A DNA stretch of 64,000 bases, taken from assembly GCF_022808715.1 (NCBI RefSeq), contig NZ_JAKZKX010000008.1:1-64000 (forward strand). The letters run 5' to 3'. The stretch comes from Fundidesulfovibrio agrisoli (lineage in GTDB: Bacteria; Desulfobacterota; Desulfovibrionia; Desulfovibrionales; Desulfovibrionaceae). Made by a program: the position numbers and the translations under genes. Shown piece by piece: positions 1 to 8,702 of the stretch (position 1 is the first letter of the stretch; every line of letters begins with the position of its first letter). The notes under the pieces are model-generated. The model worked only from the letters and a program-made list of their open reading frames with translations. It made no database searches and was not told the origin of the DNA.

Positions 1-193
1 GGCCGGGCGGAATCGATGGGCGGCCCTTGTCGGAATAGAAGGGGTTGCACAGCTTCTCGGCGAAGACGTCGAAGCCGGACTTACGTAGGATCAGCTGGAG
101 ACGGTCGTAAAAGGCGTGTCCGCGTGACCTGGGAATTTCATCCCAGGCCAAATACATCTTCCCTTGCTGGTCGCCCTGACGGTCAAGACCCAT
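1..193 (-). CDS. DDE transposase, N-terminal fragment (cut by window edge)
   Basis: The minus-strand ATG at 191-193 lies 7 nt after a perfect GGAGG, and an open frame of 64 codons runs off the left edge. The readable protein contains MYLAWDEIPRSRGHAFYDRL and further on a KGRPSIPPG stretch. This matches the N-terminal (InsH-like) region of IS1182/IS5-type transposases, whose next segment, not visible here, holds the DDE catalytic domain. It would move its own insertion sequence. It lies only 37 bp beyond the stop codon of a broken phage-type integrase and points the same way, so an IS probably landed just downstream of that integrase. The IS end should fall in 194-230, but no inverted repeat can be defined without the other end. 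Family placement is from memory of the sequence pattern. Confidence 0.75.
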   Translation of the reverse strand, partial: MGLDRQGDQQGKMYLAWDEIPRSRGHAFYDRLQLILRKSGFDVFAEKLCNPFYSDKGRPSIPPG

Positions 194-230
194 CGCTTCA
201 CCTCCGCCCGCTCGATGGCCGGATTCTCGG

Positions 231-1427
231 TCACTTGGCAGTGTTTTTCAACACGCAGCTAAGCATGTCTAGGATCACAGACTGTTTTGCGGCCACATCC
301 TCCGGTATGAGGTGAGCGTAACGCTGGGTCATCTCAATCCGCCTGTGGCGCATGAGCGTCTGAAGCTCGTAGAGGGTCACTTTCCCGCTCTGTGCGTGCC
401 AGCTTGCGAAGCTGTGGCGCAGGGTGTGAAAAATGGCCCTCATTGTTTCGGGGGTGTCCTCTTTGTTGAGTCCAAAGGCCGTGCAGACGCGCTGGAAGGT
501 GTCGGAGAGGGTGACGATCCGCTTCCCGTTCCGAGCCCTGAAGAGTAGGGCGCTGGGCCCGGTGACGTAGTTCTGGAGCATCCCGAACAGGGAGCCGTCA
601 GGATCATGGACGCGAACCAGTTCCCGCCTGCCGCCCTTGCCCGTCAGGTGGATGACGCCATGCTCTGGCTGGAGGTCTGCCCCTGTCAGGCTGAACAGCT
701 CTGTGGCCCTCAGCCCTGTCCGCAGGGAGAGCAAGGCCATGTCATGAAGTTGTTGAGAATGTCGCTCAAGTTCCTCAAGTAACGCCTGAGCTTCCTAGGG
801 GCTGAAGAACCTGACGCGCTCGTTGTTGAGCTTGCCGACGCTAGTTCCGCGCTTCTCGTTAAACTCAAAGGGGTTCATGTCCCGCCAACGATTCTTGACC
901 TCCAGGGCGTGCGTCACAACGCGACGAGCCAGGGCAAGAATGTGCTTCACCGACTGAGGAGAGAGGGCCTTGAGCTTGTCGGTCTTGAACGTGGCGACGT
1001 CGCTGGGGTCGATGTGAATGAGCTTGCGGCCACCAAACGGGGCTGCGAGGTGCAGGCGGTAACGGTTCTCTTCAGGGACGATGTGCTTACCCTGCAGTTT
1101 AGCCCAGGTCCGGTAGAGTTCCCAGCAGTCATCAAGGGTGGGAGAACCCGCCTTGAGCGACGGCACTTCCCCATTAGCAATGCTTGCTTTTCGCTGGGTC
1201 AGGATTTCGAAGGCCTTCCGGGCAGTCATTCCGGTGCTGGACCGGCCCACCTTCTCTGTGACGGTTTTGCCGTTCACGAAGTAGATGATCTCCCAGGCCC
1301 GATCCGGTTTCTTGCCATGAAAAGTGGCAAGCTCCCGAAAGTAGACGCCCCTGTAGCGGTCCCCGGCCTTCTCCCTCTGCGTGGTTCCCATGCTCGGGGT
1401 CATATCCAAGGCATTGCTACTAGGCAA
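231..1427 (-). pseudogene. Phage-type tyrosine integrase split by one in-frame amber codon
   Basis: Two open stretches, 795-1427 and 231-740, are in the same frame. They are joined by codons 741-794 and interrupted only by TAG at 795-797. Read through, the junction is ERVRFFSP-stop-EAQALLEELERHSQQLHD followed by the catalytic half. That half has the first Arg (TGLRATEL), HTLRHSFASW (HxxR) and MRHRRIEMTQRYAHL (His and the Tyr nucleophile). The N-terminal half (about 210 residues) is the arm-binding and core-binding region. A Gln or Glu codon one base from TAG would restore a normal integrase of about 398 residues. The 1427 start is TTG; ATG codons at SMGTTQ or DMTPSM are alternatives. It reads away from tRNA-Arg(CCG) 72 bp upstream, the classical position for an element integrated at a tRNA 3' end. 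It is a nonsense pseudogene unless amber is suppressed. Confidence 0.85.
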
Positions 1428-1431
1428 TGCC
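1410..1431. repeat. Perfect inverted repeat over the integrase start
   Basis: GGCATTGC and GCAATGCC (8 bp each) flank the 6-nt spacer TACTAG and overlap the TTG/ATG start region of the integrase. The repeat could be an operator or an RNA hairpin limiting integrase translation. This is inferred from position only. Confidence 0.45.
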
Positions 1432-1453
1432 GCTTGCTTATGTCTTGCTTTTC

Positions 1454-1490
1454 AAAGAAGAAGGGGTCTAGGTGTGCAACCTAAACCCCT
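1454..1490 (-). terminator. Probable terminator of tRNA-Arg
   Basis: Downstream of the tRNA on the minus strand, AGGGGT (1462-1467) pairs with ACCCCT (1485-1490), with an inner AGGT/ACCT. On the minus strand the stem is followed by the pyrimidine-rich TCTTCTTTG. This fits a rho-independent terminator. It lies between the tRNA and the integrase. Confidence 0.5.
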
Positions 1491-1498
1491 GTAATCTT

Positions 1499-1575
<77 letters not shown>

Positions 1576-1612
1576 GAAGAGCAGATTCAACTATGCCCAG
1601 CCTGTGTGAAAG

Positions 1613-3100
1613 TCAACCTTGGCGTACCAGGCCGACCACCTTTTTCTGGTCCTGCACGTTGGAGACGCAGACCATGTTGCGCCCGTTGGACTTGGCCAGG
1701 TAGAGCGCCTCGTCCGCCCTGCGGATCAGCTCTTCCTTGCGTGAGAGCGCGCCCGGCGTGAGCGTGGCCACGCCGATGGAGCAGGTCACCTGGAACTGCT
1801 TGTCCGCGTACTGGAAATTCTTGTGCTCGATCTTGCGGCGCAGGCGCTCGGCCAGCACCCAGGCCTGGTCCTCGTTGGTCTGCGGCATGATGACCACGAA
1901 CTCCTCACCGCCGTAGCGGGCAGCGAAGTCCGTCTCCCGGCAGGATTCCTCCAGGATGGCCCCGATGTCCTTGAGCACCAAGTCGCCCGCCTGGTGCCCC
2001 AGGGTGTCGTTGATGGACTTGAAGTGGTCCAGGTCGAACAGCAGCAGGCTCAGGCTTTGCCGATAGCGCTGGTGGCGCTTGAGCTCGTCGGCGATCTTGT
2101 CGTCAAAGGATTGACGATTATGGATGAGGGTGAGCCCGTCGTGGTCCGCCTTGGTCTTGACCTCGCGAAACAGCATGGCGTTGCGCAGGGCCAACGCCAG
2201 GTGGTTGGCGGCGGCCGTGAGCGAGGTTACGTGGTCCTTGCCGAGGCGCAGATCCTTGTCCTTGCTGATGGCCAGGCAGCCGAAGGCGCTTCCCGCGACC
2301 TTGAGGGGCAGCAGCACCGTGGTCTGCGGGGAGGGCAGGGTGAGGCAGTCCTCCGGCAGGGCCTGGTTCAGATTCTCCACCGTGAAGCCGTCCACCGGGC
2401 CTCCGGCCAGTTTGACGGAGCTTGCCAGCAGGTAGTCGATCCAGGTCTGTCTGCTTTGCTGGTCATGGCAGGGGGCCAGGAACAGCTCGCCAACCAGCCT
2501 GCCGTCGTCGCCGGGCTGCCAGAACGCGCCCTGCAGGCCGTGCACGGGGAAGAGCAGGCTCAGGTCCTCCCTGGCGTTGGCCAGGATGATGCTCGGTTCG
2601 AGCGACTGGGAGGCCCTGGTGAGCACGGTGTTCAGAAAGATGATCTGGTCCGTCTTGCGGGCCAGGAGCTCGCGCTCGAGCATGATCTCGCGGGTCATGC
2701 TGAAGATGTCGTCGTAGAGGCCGCGCACTTCCTTGGCCCTGAACACCGCGTCGCGGATCTTGTTGGTCGAGACGGGCGGGGTGAGCGCGGTGAGGAAGCC
2801 GAGCTCCAGGATCTCCTCCACGTCCGGGCCTTCGTGGGGGCCGTCGAGAATGAGCACGCGCTGGGTGAGCTCCCAGTCGCGCAGGTGCCTGCGGGAGGAG
2901 GGCGGCAGGGCGTTCCACACGGACAGAGGCACCCAGACCGTCAGGGGGCTGGTCTTGTCCATGTCGCGCCTGGAGGGCAGCGCGTTCACGGGCCAGTTGC
3001 GCATCTGATAGCCGGGGCCGAGCGCCTGCTCCAGTTCCTTCATGAATTCGTCGCTCAGGCCCAGGCCCCAGATGAGCTCGGTACGGTTGCCGCGTCGCAT
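1613..3100 (-). CDS. GAF-GGDEF diguanylate cyclase
   Basis: Predicted to make cyclic di-GMP from two GTP. The C-terminal GGDEF domain has the active signature GGEEF at about residues 397-401 and an RETD inhibitory site (RxxD) five residues before it. Synthesis and product feedback are therefore both expected. Residues 1 to about 125 look like a degenerate response-regulator-type fold. About 150-320 fits a GAF-like sensor, and a short helical linker follows. I chose ATG at 3098-3100 (495 residues) because CGGAGG lies 7 nt upstream; an open frame extends 15 codons further up without such a site. No transmembrane segment is evident, so it is probably cytoplasmic. The ligand of the GAF region is unknown. 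Genes on either side are unrelated. Confidence 0.88.
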   Translation of the reverse strand: MRRGNRTELIWGLGLSDEFMKELEQALGPGYQMRNWPVNALPSRRDMDKTSPLTVWVPLSVWNALPPSSRRHLRDWELTQRVLILDGPHEGPDVEEILELGFLTALTPPVSTNKIRDAVFRAKEVRGLYDDIFSMTREIMLERELLARKTDQIIFLNTVLTRASQSLEPSIILANAREDLSLLFPVHGLQGAFWQPGDDGRLVGELFLAPCHDQQSRQTWIDYLLASSVKLAGGPVDGFTVENLNQALPEDCLTLPSPQTTVLLPLKVAGSAFGCLAISKDKDLRLGKDHVTSLTAAANHLALALRNAMLFREVKTKADHDGLTLIHNRQSFDDKIADELKRHQRYRQSLSLLLFDLDHFKSINDTLGHQAGDLVLKDIGAILEESCRETDFAARYGGEEFVVIMPQTNEDQAWVLAERLRRKIEHKNFQYADKQFQVTCSIGVATLTPGALSRKEELIRRADEALYLAKSNGRNMVCVSNVQDQKKVVGLVRQG

Positions 3101-3228
3101 GTCGATCCTCCGGTTGGTGCGTGGCTCCATTTCGCCGGACATCATGCAACATGCGGGCCAGCGCTGAAAAATTCACCGTTTCCGGGCGAAGGCTGGCATG
3201 TCGGCACGCCTTGTGCTTCATAGGAGGC

Positions 3229-4872
3229 ATGGGAATAAAGCGCATATGGGCCAGCCTGGACCCCTTCTTCGAGCAGGGGCCCGTCATGGGCAGGACACAG
3301 GCCAACGCGGGCTTTCTCGACGGGCTGCTGCGCCTGGACCCTTACGACGCCTACCGCTTCTATCTTCCCTCGAAGGCGGCCTGCGAGGCCCTGAAAACGG
3401 AGCTCGCGCGGCGGCATCCCTCTCTCCTGGAACGGGGCGGGGTGGAGGTGGCCACCCGCCGGAGCCTGCCCGCCGCCCTGGCCGCCGACGACCATCACGC
3501 ATTCCATCTCTCGGACTGCATCGTGATGCCGGGCTTTTTGGCCGCGCTGCGCAACGCCCGCTCCGGGCAAATTTTTCCCATCACATCGGTCACGCATTCC
3601 CTGAGCTACGCCCGCTACGGCCAGGATTTCCTCAAGCACCTGAGCCCCTGCACCAGCCCCCGCGACGCGGTGGTGGCCACTTCCCGGGCCGGGGCCGAGG
3701 TGGTGCGCGCCTACTACCGCAGCCTGCGCGAGGGCTACGGGCTGGACCCGGATCGATTCCCCGAACCCAGGGTGGAGCACATCCCCCTCGGTGTGGACCT
3801 GCAAGGCTACGCGCCTCCAGGAGAGGAGGCCCGCCGGGCCGCGCGCGCCGAGGCGGGCTACGGCGGGGAGACGGTGTTCCTGGTTCTGGCCAGGCTGTGC
3901 CACAGCTCCAAGATGGATTTCCTGCCCATCCTGCGGGCCTTCCAGCGCGTGCTCATGGGCTGCGCGCCCCAAGAGGGCGTTCGCCTCGTGCTGGCCGGAT
4001 GGACCGACGAGGAGGACTGGGGGCGGCGCGCCCTGGAGGACATGGCCCGCAACATCGGCCTGCCCCTCAGCGTGGAGGAGCGCCCCAGCCACGAGCGCAA
4101 GCTGCTGCTCTACGCGGCGGCCGACGTGTTCCTGTCGCCCTCGGACAACCTGCAGGAGACCTTCGGCCTGACCCTGCTGGAGGCCCAGGCCATGGGCCTG
4201 CCCGTCATCGCCTCCGATTTCGACGGGTACCGCGACCTGGTGCGCCACGAAGCCACCGGCCTGCTCGTGCCCGCCACCGGGCTCGGTCTCACCACCGAGG
4301 TGGATCTGCTGGCCCCCCTGAGCTTCGACAACCACACGCATCTGTTGCTGGCCCAGCGCCTGGCCGTGGACGTGCCCTCCATGGCCGAGGCCATCGCCCG
4401 CCTGGCCGGAGACGCAAACCTCAGGCGGGAGATGGGTCAGCGGGCCAGGTCCGGGATGGCCGGATACTCCTGGGAGGCCATCGCCACGCGGCACGTGGAG
4501 CTCTGGGAACGGCTCCGGGAGCTGCCCGTCCCCCGGCCGGGAGCGGCAGCGCACCCCATGTCCGTGCCTTACTCCGCCGTATTCGGGGGCTACCCGTCGC
4601 ACAGCCTGGAGACGTCGCCGCCGCTGGTGCTCAGCCGCCTGGGCAACGCCGTGTACAGGGGGCAGGATTTCCCGGTGGTCTATGAAGGGCTGGAGGGCGT
4701 GCTGCCCATGGAGGCCCTGCGCCCGCTGCTGGTGCTGGCGCGCAAACCCCTGCCCGCGCTCGCGCTGTGCGAGCGGCTGCGGGCGGCGGCACCGGAGATC
4801 GATGAGGAGCAGGCCCGGGCCATGCTGCTCTGGTGCCTCAAGCACGACCTCCTGGAGCGCGGCCGTGACTGA
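3229..4872 (+). CDS. GT4-family glycosyltransferase with C-terminal extension
   Basis: Probable cytoplasmic glycosyltransferase transferring sugar from a nucleotide-sugar donor, for a surface polysaccharide or glycoprotein. The GT-B fold is recognised by the donor-site motif LSPSDNLQETFGLTLLEAQA (EX7E type) and GLPVIASDFDGYRDLV, near residues 304-340. About 100 residues after the catalytic part (from about residue 445) do not belong to the usual GT4 domain. They look like a small helical or winged-helix module ending LLWCLKHDLLERG. The start at 3229 follows an AGGAGG that is very close (1-2 nt), so initiation may be inefficient or slightly misassigned. The stop overlaps the next glycosyltransferase by 8 bp, so the two are probably co-translated. 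Acceptor and donor are not predictable. Confidence 0.85.
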   Translation: MGIKRIWASLDPFFEQGPVMGRTQANAGFLDGLLRLDPYDAYRFYLPSKAACEALKTELARRHPSLLERGGVEVATRRSLPAALAADDHHAFHLSDCIVMPGFLAALRNARSGQIFPITSVTHSLSYARYGQDFLKHLSPCTSPRDAVVATSRAGAEVVRAYYRSLREGYGLDPDRFPEPRVEHIPLGVDLQGYAPPGEEARRAARAEAGYGGETVFLVLARLCHSSKMDFLPILRAFQRVLMGCAPQEGVRLVLAGWTDEEDWGRRALEDMARNIGLPLSVEERPSHERKLLLYAAADVFLSPSDNLQETFGLTLLEAQAMGLPVIASDFDGYRDLVRHEATGLLVPATGLGLTTEVDLLAPLSFDNHTHLLLAQRLAVDVPSMAEAIARLAGDANLRREMGQRARSGMAGYSWEAIATRHVELWERLRELPVPRPGAAAHPMSVPYSAVFGGYPSHSLETSPPLVLSRLGNAVYRGQDFPVVYEGLEGVLPMEALRPLLVLARKPLPALALCERLRAAAPEIDEEQARAMLLWCLKHDLLERGRD

Positions 4873-6007
4873 CAAGCCCGCCATTCACCACCACATGCTC
4901 CTGGAGCGTCGCGGCGGCGCGGCCGCTGTTGCCCGCTCGTTGGCTGCGGCTCAGCGCGAATCCTCCTGGGAGGTGACGCTGAGTTGCGAAGCCCGTGAGC
5001 CCGCGCCTGAAGGGGGCGATGCCCTGGGCGGCAGCCCCGATACGGTTTTGGTGGAGCCCGGGCGCGTGGCCTTCGAGGCCCCGGCCGGGGCCGTGACGCA
5101 TGTGCACGCCACCACGGACTGGGCGGCCCTGCTGGAGGGCTTCCTTGCCGCCGGGCGGAAACCGCTGCTCACGGTGCACGATTGTTCGCTGTTCACAGGC
5201 GGGTGCGTTTACCCGCTGGACTGCCCCAAGCGGGAGCGGGGCTGCCCCGACCCCTGCCCCAGGGGATTCGCGGATTCCGCCAGGGTTCTGGCCGTGAAGC
5301 TCGACCTGGTGCGCAGGCTCAAGCCCATGCTGGTCTCCCCGTCGGCCTGGCTGGCGCGCCAACTGCGTCAGGTGTGGCCGGACTGCCGGGTCAGGGTGGC
5401 GCCCAACGGCGTGCGCGTCCCCCTCGAACTGGAGGACAAGCTCGCAGCGAGGGCTGCGTTCGGCATCGCCCCACAGGCCAGGACGGCCCTCTTCCTGGCC
5501 CACGGCGGCGTGCGCGCGGCCTACAAGGGCGGCGGGCGCATCGAAGACATCTTTGCCAAGCTGCGGGAGCTGGCGCCCGGCACTCTCGGCGTGGTGGCCG
5601 GAGGGGACGAGAGCCGCATGGTCGAAGGCTTGGCCGTATTTCCCTATCTCGAAGGCGAGAGGCTGCGCTCGCTCATGCGCGCGGCAGACGTGCTGGTGTA
5701 CCCAACCTTGGCGGACAACCACCCGCTGGTGGTGCTGGAGTCCATGGCCCAGGGCGTGCCGGTGGCCGCATACGGGGTGGGTGGGGTACCTGAGCAGATG
5801 ACGGACGGCGTGGAAGGGTTCGTGGTCCCGCCGGGTGACGAGCCCTGGCTTGCCGGAGCGTGCGCCCGGCTGCTCTGCGACCAGGGCCTGGCCAGGGGAA
5901 TGGGCCGGGAGGCCCGCGCCAGGGCGCTGCGCCACTTCACGGTGGAGCGCATGGCCCTGGATTACTGGCGCATCACCGAAAAAATGGCGGCGGAAGCCCT
6001 CCGATAA
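4865..6007 (+). CDS. GT4-family glycosyltransferase (WcaC-like N-terminal motif)
   Basis: Second glycosyltransferase of a two-gene unit, 380 residues from a GTG start inside the end of the previous gene; CTGGAG lies just upstream. It carries the TVHDCSLFTGGCVYPLDC stretch followed by a Cys cluster (GCPDPCP), typical of WcaC-type GT4 enzymes. The C-terminal donor-binding motif is ADVLVYPTLADNHPLVVLES followed by GVPVAAYGVGGVPEQM. It likely adds a sugar in the same glycan pathway as its neighbour. A short hairpin and T-rich tract follow the gene. The substrate is unknown, and the four-cysteine cluster could be structural or metal-binding. Confidence 0.85.
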   Translation: MTDKPAIHHHMLLERRGGAAAVARSLAAAQRESSWEVTLSCEAREPAPEGGDALGGSPDTVLVEPGRVAFEAPAGAVTHVHATTDWAALLEGFLAAGRKPLLTVHDCSLFTGGCVYPLDCPKRERGCPDPCPRGFADSARVLAVKLDLVRRLKPMLVSPSAWLARQLRQVWPDCRVRVAPNGVRVPLELEDKLAARAAFGIAPQARTALFLAHGGVRAAYKGGGRIEDIFAKLRELAPGTLGVVAGGDESRMVEGLAVFPYLEGERLRSLMRAADVLVYPTLADNHPLVVLESMAQGVPVAAYGVGGVPEQMTDGVEGFVVPPGDEPWLAGACARLLCDQGLARGMGREARARALRHFTVERMALDYWRITEKMAAEALR

Positions 6008-6026
6008 GGACAACCGCCGCACCAAA

Positions 6027-6055
6027 CCGGGTGAAGTCCACCCGGAATCAGTTTT
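6027..6055 (+). terminator. Terminator after the glycosyltransferase pair
   Basis: CCGGGTG (6027-6033) pairs with CACCCGG (6039-6045) across a 5-nt loop, followed by AATCAGTTTT. It lies 20 bp after the second glycosyltransferase stop and faces a convergent gene. Confidence 0.55.
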
Positions 6056-6079
6056 ACAGGCGGCAAAGCGCCCGCGCGG

Positions 6080-6313
6080 TCAGGACTGGGCGGACCAGGC
6101 GATCTCGACCTTCAGCGACCCCTTGCAGCCGCCTTCCTTGGACTTGAGCTTGCCCTTGCATTCCACTTTGACTTCGTTGCCCACCGCGATGCATCCGCCC
6201 TCGGCGGGAAACCCGCCCTGGGCCAGGGAATCGGCCATTTGGCGCAGCAGCACCGCGGCGTCGTAACGAAGCATTTTATCCTCGATGTTCAAGAAAACGG
6301 TCTTTTCAGACAT
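6080..6313 (-). CDS. Amphi-Trp domain-like small protein
   Basis: 77-residue protein starting at ATG 6311-6313 with GGAGG 6 nt upstream. The pattern is an N-terminal MSEKTVFLNIEDKMLR helix region, then LLRQMADSLAQGG, then alternating charged and hydrophobic beta strands ending KVEIAW. This resembles the short amphi-Trp domain proteins common in archaea and sulfate reducers, whose function is unknown. It differs in carrying three cysteines in the strand region. No signal peptide, so cytoplasmic. It stands alone, convergent with the glycosyltransferases. Confidence 0.6.
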   Translation of the reverse strand: MSEKTVFLNIEDKMLRYDAAVLLRQMADSLAQGGFPAEGGCIAVGNEVKVECKGKLKSKEGGCKGSLKVEIAWSAQS

Positions 6314-6946
6314 GGTGTCCTCCTGTGTGGCTAATTTCAAATTTCTAGACCATCCTGCCACAGCTTGCATGACATTTGGAAGAAATTAGCGCCGGGAGCG
6401 TCGCAAGATTCCTGGCCCCGGCCCAAGGGCGAGTCCTTCACTGCCTGCTTGCCCGAGAACGCCGGAGTTCTGACACCCGAAAGGGGTCATTCGCTGTCTG
6501 CCATCCAGGAACTGTTCCGGTAGGCTATTTTTTCCCGCCTGGGCCGGAGACGGCCTCGCGGTGCCTCGCTGGGAAGCCTCAGACCACCCTTTGTGCGGGC
6601 GTGGGCGGAATTTTTTTCATCTTCCCGCTTCAGCTGACCGTATTAGCAATTACTAATAATTCTTGATTGCTAGGTGGCCTGATAAAGCCGGAGGGGCCTC
6701 GTGGCTGCCGAGCGGGCCGGCGCCTGGCGTCAGATTTCCGAGCGCAAGCGCACGGCATTTGCAGGACCACCGCAAGCGCTCCCCGGCGGGACCGTTCCAC
6801 CCTCCCCAGGCCGTCTCAGATGCCTGCGGAGCTGATAGCTCCGCAAGCAGCCCCATCCCTCGCAGCCTCATCCCGCCGGAACGGCGGACTTCGGCCGCAT
6901 GGCCGTCTCGTCCGCCCGTATGGAAAATCCACAACGAGGGGTAGTT
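6314..6946. other. Intergenic region, 633 bp, no convincing gene
   Basis: No open frame with a ribosome site or recognisable protein was found here. It holds the upstream regions of the two flanking divergent genes. An AT-rich stretch (6640-6672) contains the inverted repeat TAGCAAT/ATTGCTA, and a hairpin GCGGAGCT-GAT-AGCTCCGC lies at 6825-6843. The plus-strand sequence near 6535 (GGCTATTTTTTCCCG) is promoter- or terminator-like but not assignable. An unannotated small RNA is possible. Confidence 0.4.
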
Positions 6947-7498
6947 ATGATTTCCAAGTGCACGCTGCTGCTGGTCGCCGCCGCCCTGGCCGTCGCCGGG
7001 CCGGGTTGCGTCAGGGACACCGCCATGAACGGCAGGTTCGCAAGCGCCAAAGCCGGAACCCCGTCCGAGTCTGAGATCAGCCTGACCCACAAGCCCGGGC
7101 AGTCCAGGAACCCGGCACAATTGGGCAGAACCTATGCAGAGCTTGAGGAGGACCTCCAGACCGGCATGTTCGCCGGAATCCTGCGCTTTGTGCGCAGGGC
7201 TGGCGGGTCCAGGCGTAGCCAGCAGGCCCCGGAGGATACGGCGCGGACCGACGCGGCTGGTTCGGGCCTGATGGAGGCATCCTCTGGGATGGGCCGTGCG
7301 GTGCGTCCCGCGAGTTACGAGCCGGGCTCAGGAGGGAATCAGGCGCGGGGCCTCCTCTTCAATGATGCGGACAGGGCGGGTTCGGGCCAGATCCCGGGCC
7401 AAATACCGGGCCGTGCGGCGCGAAATTATACCCCCGTGGATCCATTGGACATGAACTCGGGAACCGTGCAAAAAGAATTCGTCGCCCTCAACCAATAA
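6947..7498 (+). CDS. Putative exported lipoprotein of unknown function
   Basis: 183 residues from ATG 6947, after a GAGGGG stretch. The N-terminus MISKCTLLLVAAALAVAGPGC is a basic plus hydrophobic signal followed by Cys21. The -3 residue (Gly) is not the Leu/Val of a perfect lipobox, so a lipoprotein is probable rather than certain. The rest is polar, low-complexity and rich in Gly, Ser, Arg and Gln, with no recognised domain. The next gene, a periplasmic rhodanese, starts 20 bp later on the same strand and the two may be co-transcribed. I do not recognise a family. Confidence 0.6.
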   Translation: MISKCTLLLVAAALAVAGPGCVRDTAMNGRFASAKAGTPSESEISLTHKPGQSRNPAQLGRTYAELEEDLQTGMFAGILRFVRRAGGSRRSQQAPEDTARTDAAGSGLMEASSGMGRAVRPASYEPGSGGNQARGLLFNDADRAGSGQIPGQIPGRAARNYTPVDPLDMNSGTVQKEFVALNQ

Positions 7499-7517
7499 GC
7501 ATCAGCAAGGGAGAAAT

Positions 7518-8093
7518 ATGCGCAAGTTTGCTTCAGTTCTCGTCGCCGTGTTCCTGCTGTCCGGGCTTTGCGCCGCCACCGCCTCCGCCCAGGGCGCGGC
7601 CCCGGCGGACACCCGGAAGCACACCACCCTCGGCAAGTACTGCAACGCCATGGAAGCCTACATCATGTACCGTGGCAAGCCCAAGGAAGTGGCCATCCTG
7701 GATGTGCGCACCCCCGAGGAGTACGATTTCGTGGGTCACGCCGAGATGGCCGCGAACGTCCCCGTGAAGCTCTGCACCACCAAGTTCGACGCCGAGAAGA
7801 AGCACTACGGCATGGCCGACAACCCGGATTTCGTGGCCCAGGTCTCCAAGCGCTACGGCAAGGACGCCACCATCCTGGTGATGTGCCGCAGCGGTCAGCG
7901 CGCGGCCGTGGCCGTCAACCTGCTGGCCCAGGCCGGTTTCACCAATGTGTACAACGTAGTGGACGGTTTCGAGGGCGACGCCGTGAACGACCCCGAGAGC
8001 GTCTTCAACGGCAAGCGCATGCGCAACGGCTGGAAGAACTACGGCCTGCCCTGGACCAACGCGCTCAACCCCGAGCTGGTCTGGTCAAAGTAG
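7518..8093 (+). CDS. Periplasmic rhodanese-like protein
   Basis: 191 residues with a clear Sec signal peptide cleaved near ATASAQ. A single rhodanese domain follows: AILDVRTPEEYDFVGH (substrate entry strand) and the active loop MCRSGQRAA with catalytic Cys123. It probably carries persulfide sulfur or acts on thiosulfate, sulfide or cyanide in the periplasm; the acceptor is unknown. AGGGAG precedes the ATG at good spacing. Length fits single-domain exported rhodaneses. Next upstream is a putative lipoprotein gene, and a strong hairpin terminator follows, so the two may form a short operon. Confidence 0.88.
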   Translation: MRKFASVLVAVFLLSGLCAATASAQGAAPADTRKHTTLGKYCNAMEAYIMYRGKPKEVAILDVRTPEEYDFVGHAEMAANVPVKLCTTKFDAEKKHYGMADNPDFVAQVSKRYGKDATILVMCRSGQRAAVAVNLLAQAGFTNVYNVVDGFEGDAVNDPESVFNGKRMRNGWKNYGLPWTNALNPELVWSK

Positions 8094-8117
8094 GGAAGGC
8101 ATTCCCCGGTGAGGCAA

Positions 8118-8151
8118 GGGCCGCCGCTCCCAGGGGAGCGGCGGCCCTTTT
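8118..8151. terminator. Strong bidirectional terminator
   Basis: GGGCCGCCGCTCC (8118-8130) pairs with GGAGCGGCGGCCC (8135-8147), followed by TTTT. It lies between the convergent rhodanese and ridA genes and can serve the plus-strand gene. The minus-strand side lacks a strong T run. Confidence 0.85.
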
Positions 8152-8174
8152 CGTTGCCAACCGCGGCGGGCTTT

Positions 8175-8561
8175 TCAGCCCTTGCGGGCGATCACCTCGA
8201 TCTCCACGAGCACGTCTTTGGGCAGCCTGGCCACCTCCACGCCGGAGCGGGCGGGGAAGGGCGGTTTGAAGTAGCTGGCGTAGACCTCGTTAACGGCCTG
8301 GAAGTCCTCCATGTTCTTGAAGAACACCGTGGCCTTGACCACCGCGTCCAGGCCCAGTCCGGCCGCCTCCAGCACGGCGCAGATGTTGTCGAGCACCTGG
8401 CGGGCCTGGTCAGCGGCTCCGCCGACCACGATCTGGCCGGTGGCGGGGTCTATGGGTATCTGGCCGGAACAGAACAGCAGGTCGCCAGCCCAGACGGCCT
8501 GGGAGTAAGGGCCGATGGCGGCGGGGGCCTTGTCCGTGCTGACGCTTCGCTTCTCGCTCAT
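8175..8561 (-). CDS. ridA: RidA-family reactive enamine/imine deaminase
   Basis: 128-residue member of the Rid/YjgF family, which hydrolyses reactive 2-iminobutanoate or enamine intermediates made by PLP enzymes and so protects the cell. Seen here: the conserved IGPYSQAV near the N-terminus, [15 protein letters not shown], and [18 protein letters not shown] with the family's catalytic Arg. The start ATG at 8559-8561 has GGAGG 9 nt upstream; an upstream in-frame TTG is less likely. It is divergent from serB, and both touch amino-acid metabolism. Confidence 0.9.
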   Translation of the reverse strand: MSEKRSVSTDKAPAAIGPYSQAVWAGDLLFCSGQIPIDPATGQIVVGGAADQARQVLDNICAVLEAAGLGLDAVVKATVFFKNMEDFQAVNEVYASYFKPPFPARSGVEVARLPKDVLVEIEVIARKG

Positions 8562-8702
8562 GGCGGTCAACCTCCGTTTTTCTTCTTTTTGTAGCCCATT
8601 GCCGTGCCGAGGCCAAGCGCCCGGGCCGCCGCGTCACCCGGCGCATTTACGCCACGCCTGTTTTATGAAAAAAGAGCGCCTCGAACGCACAAGGAATCCC
8701 TC

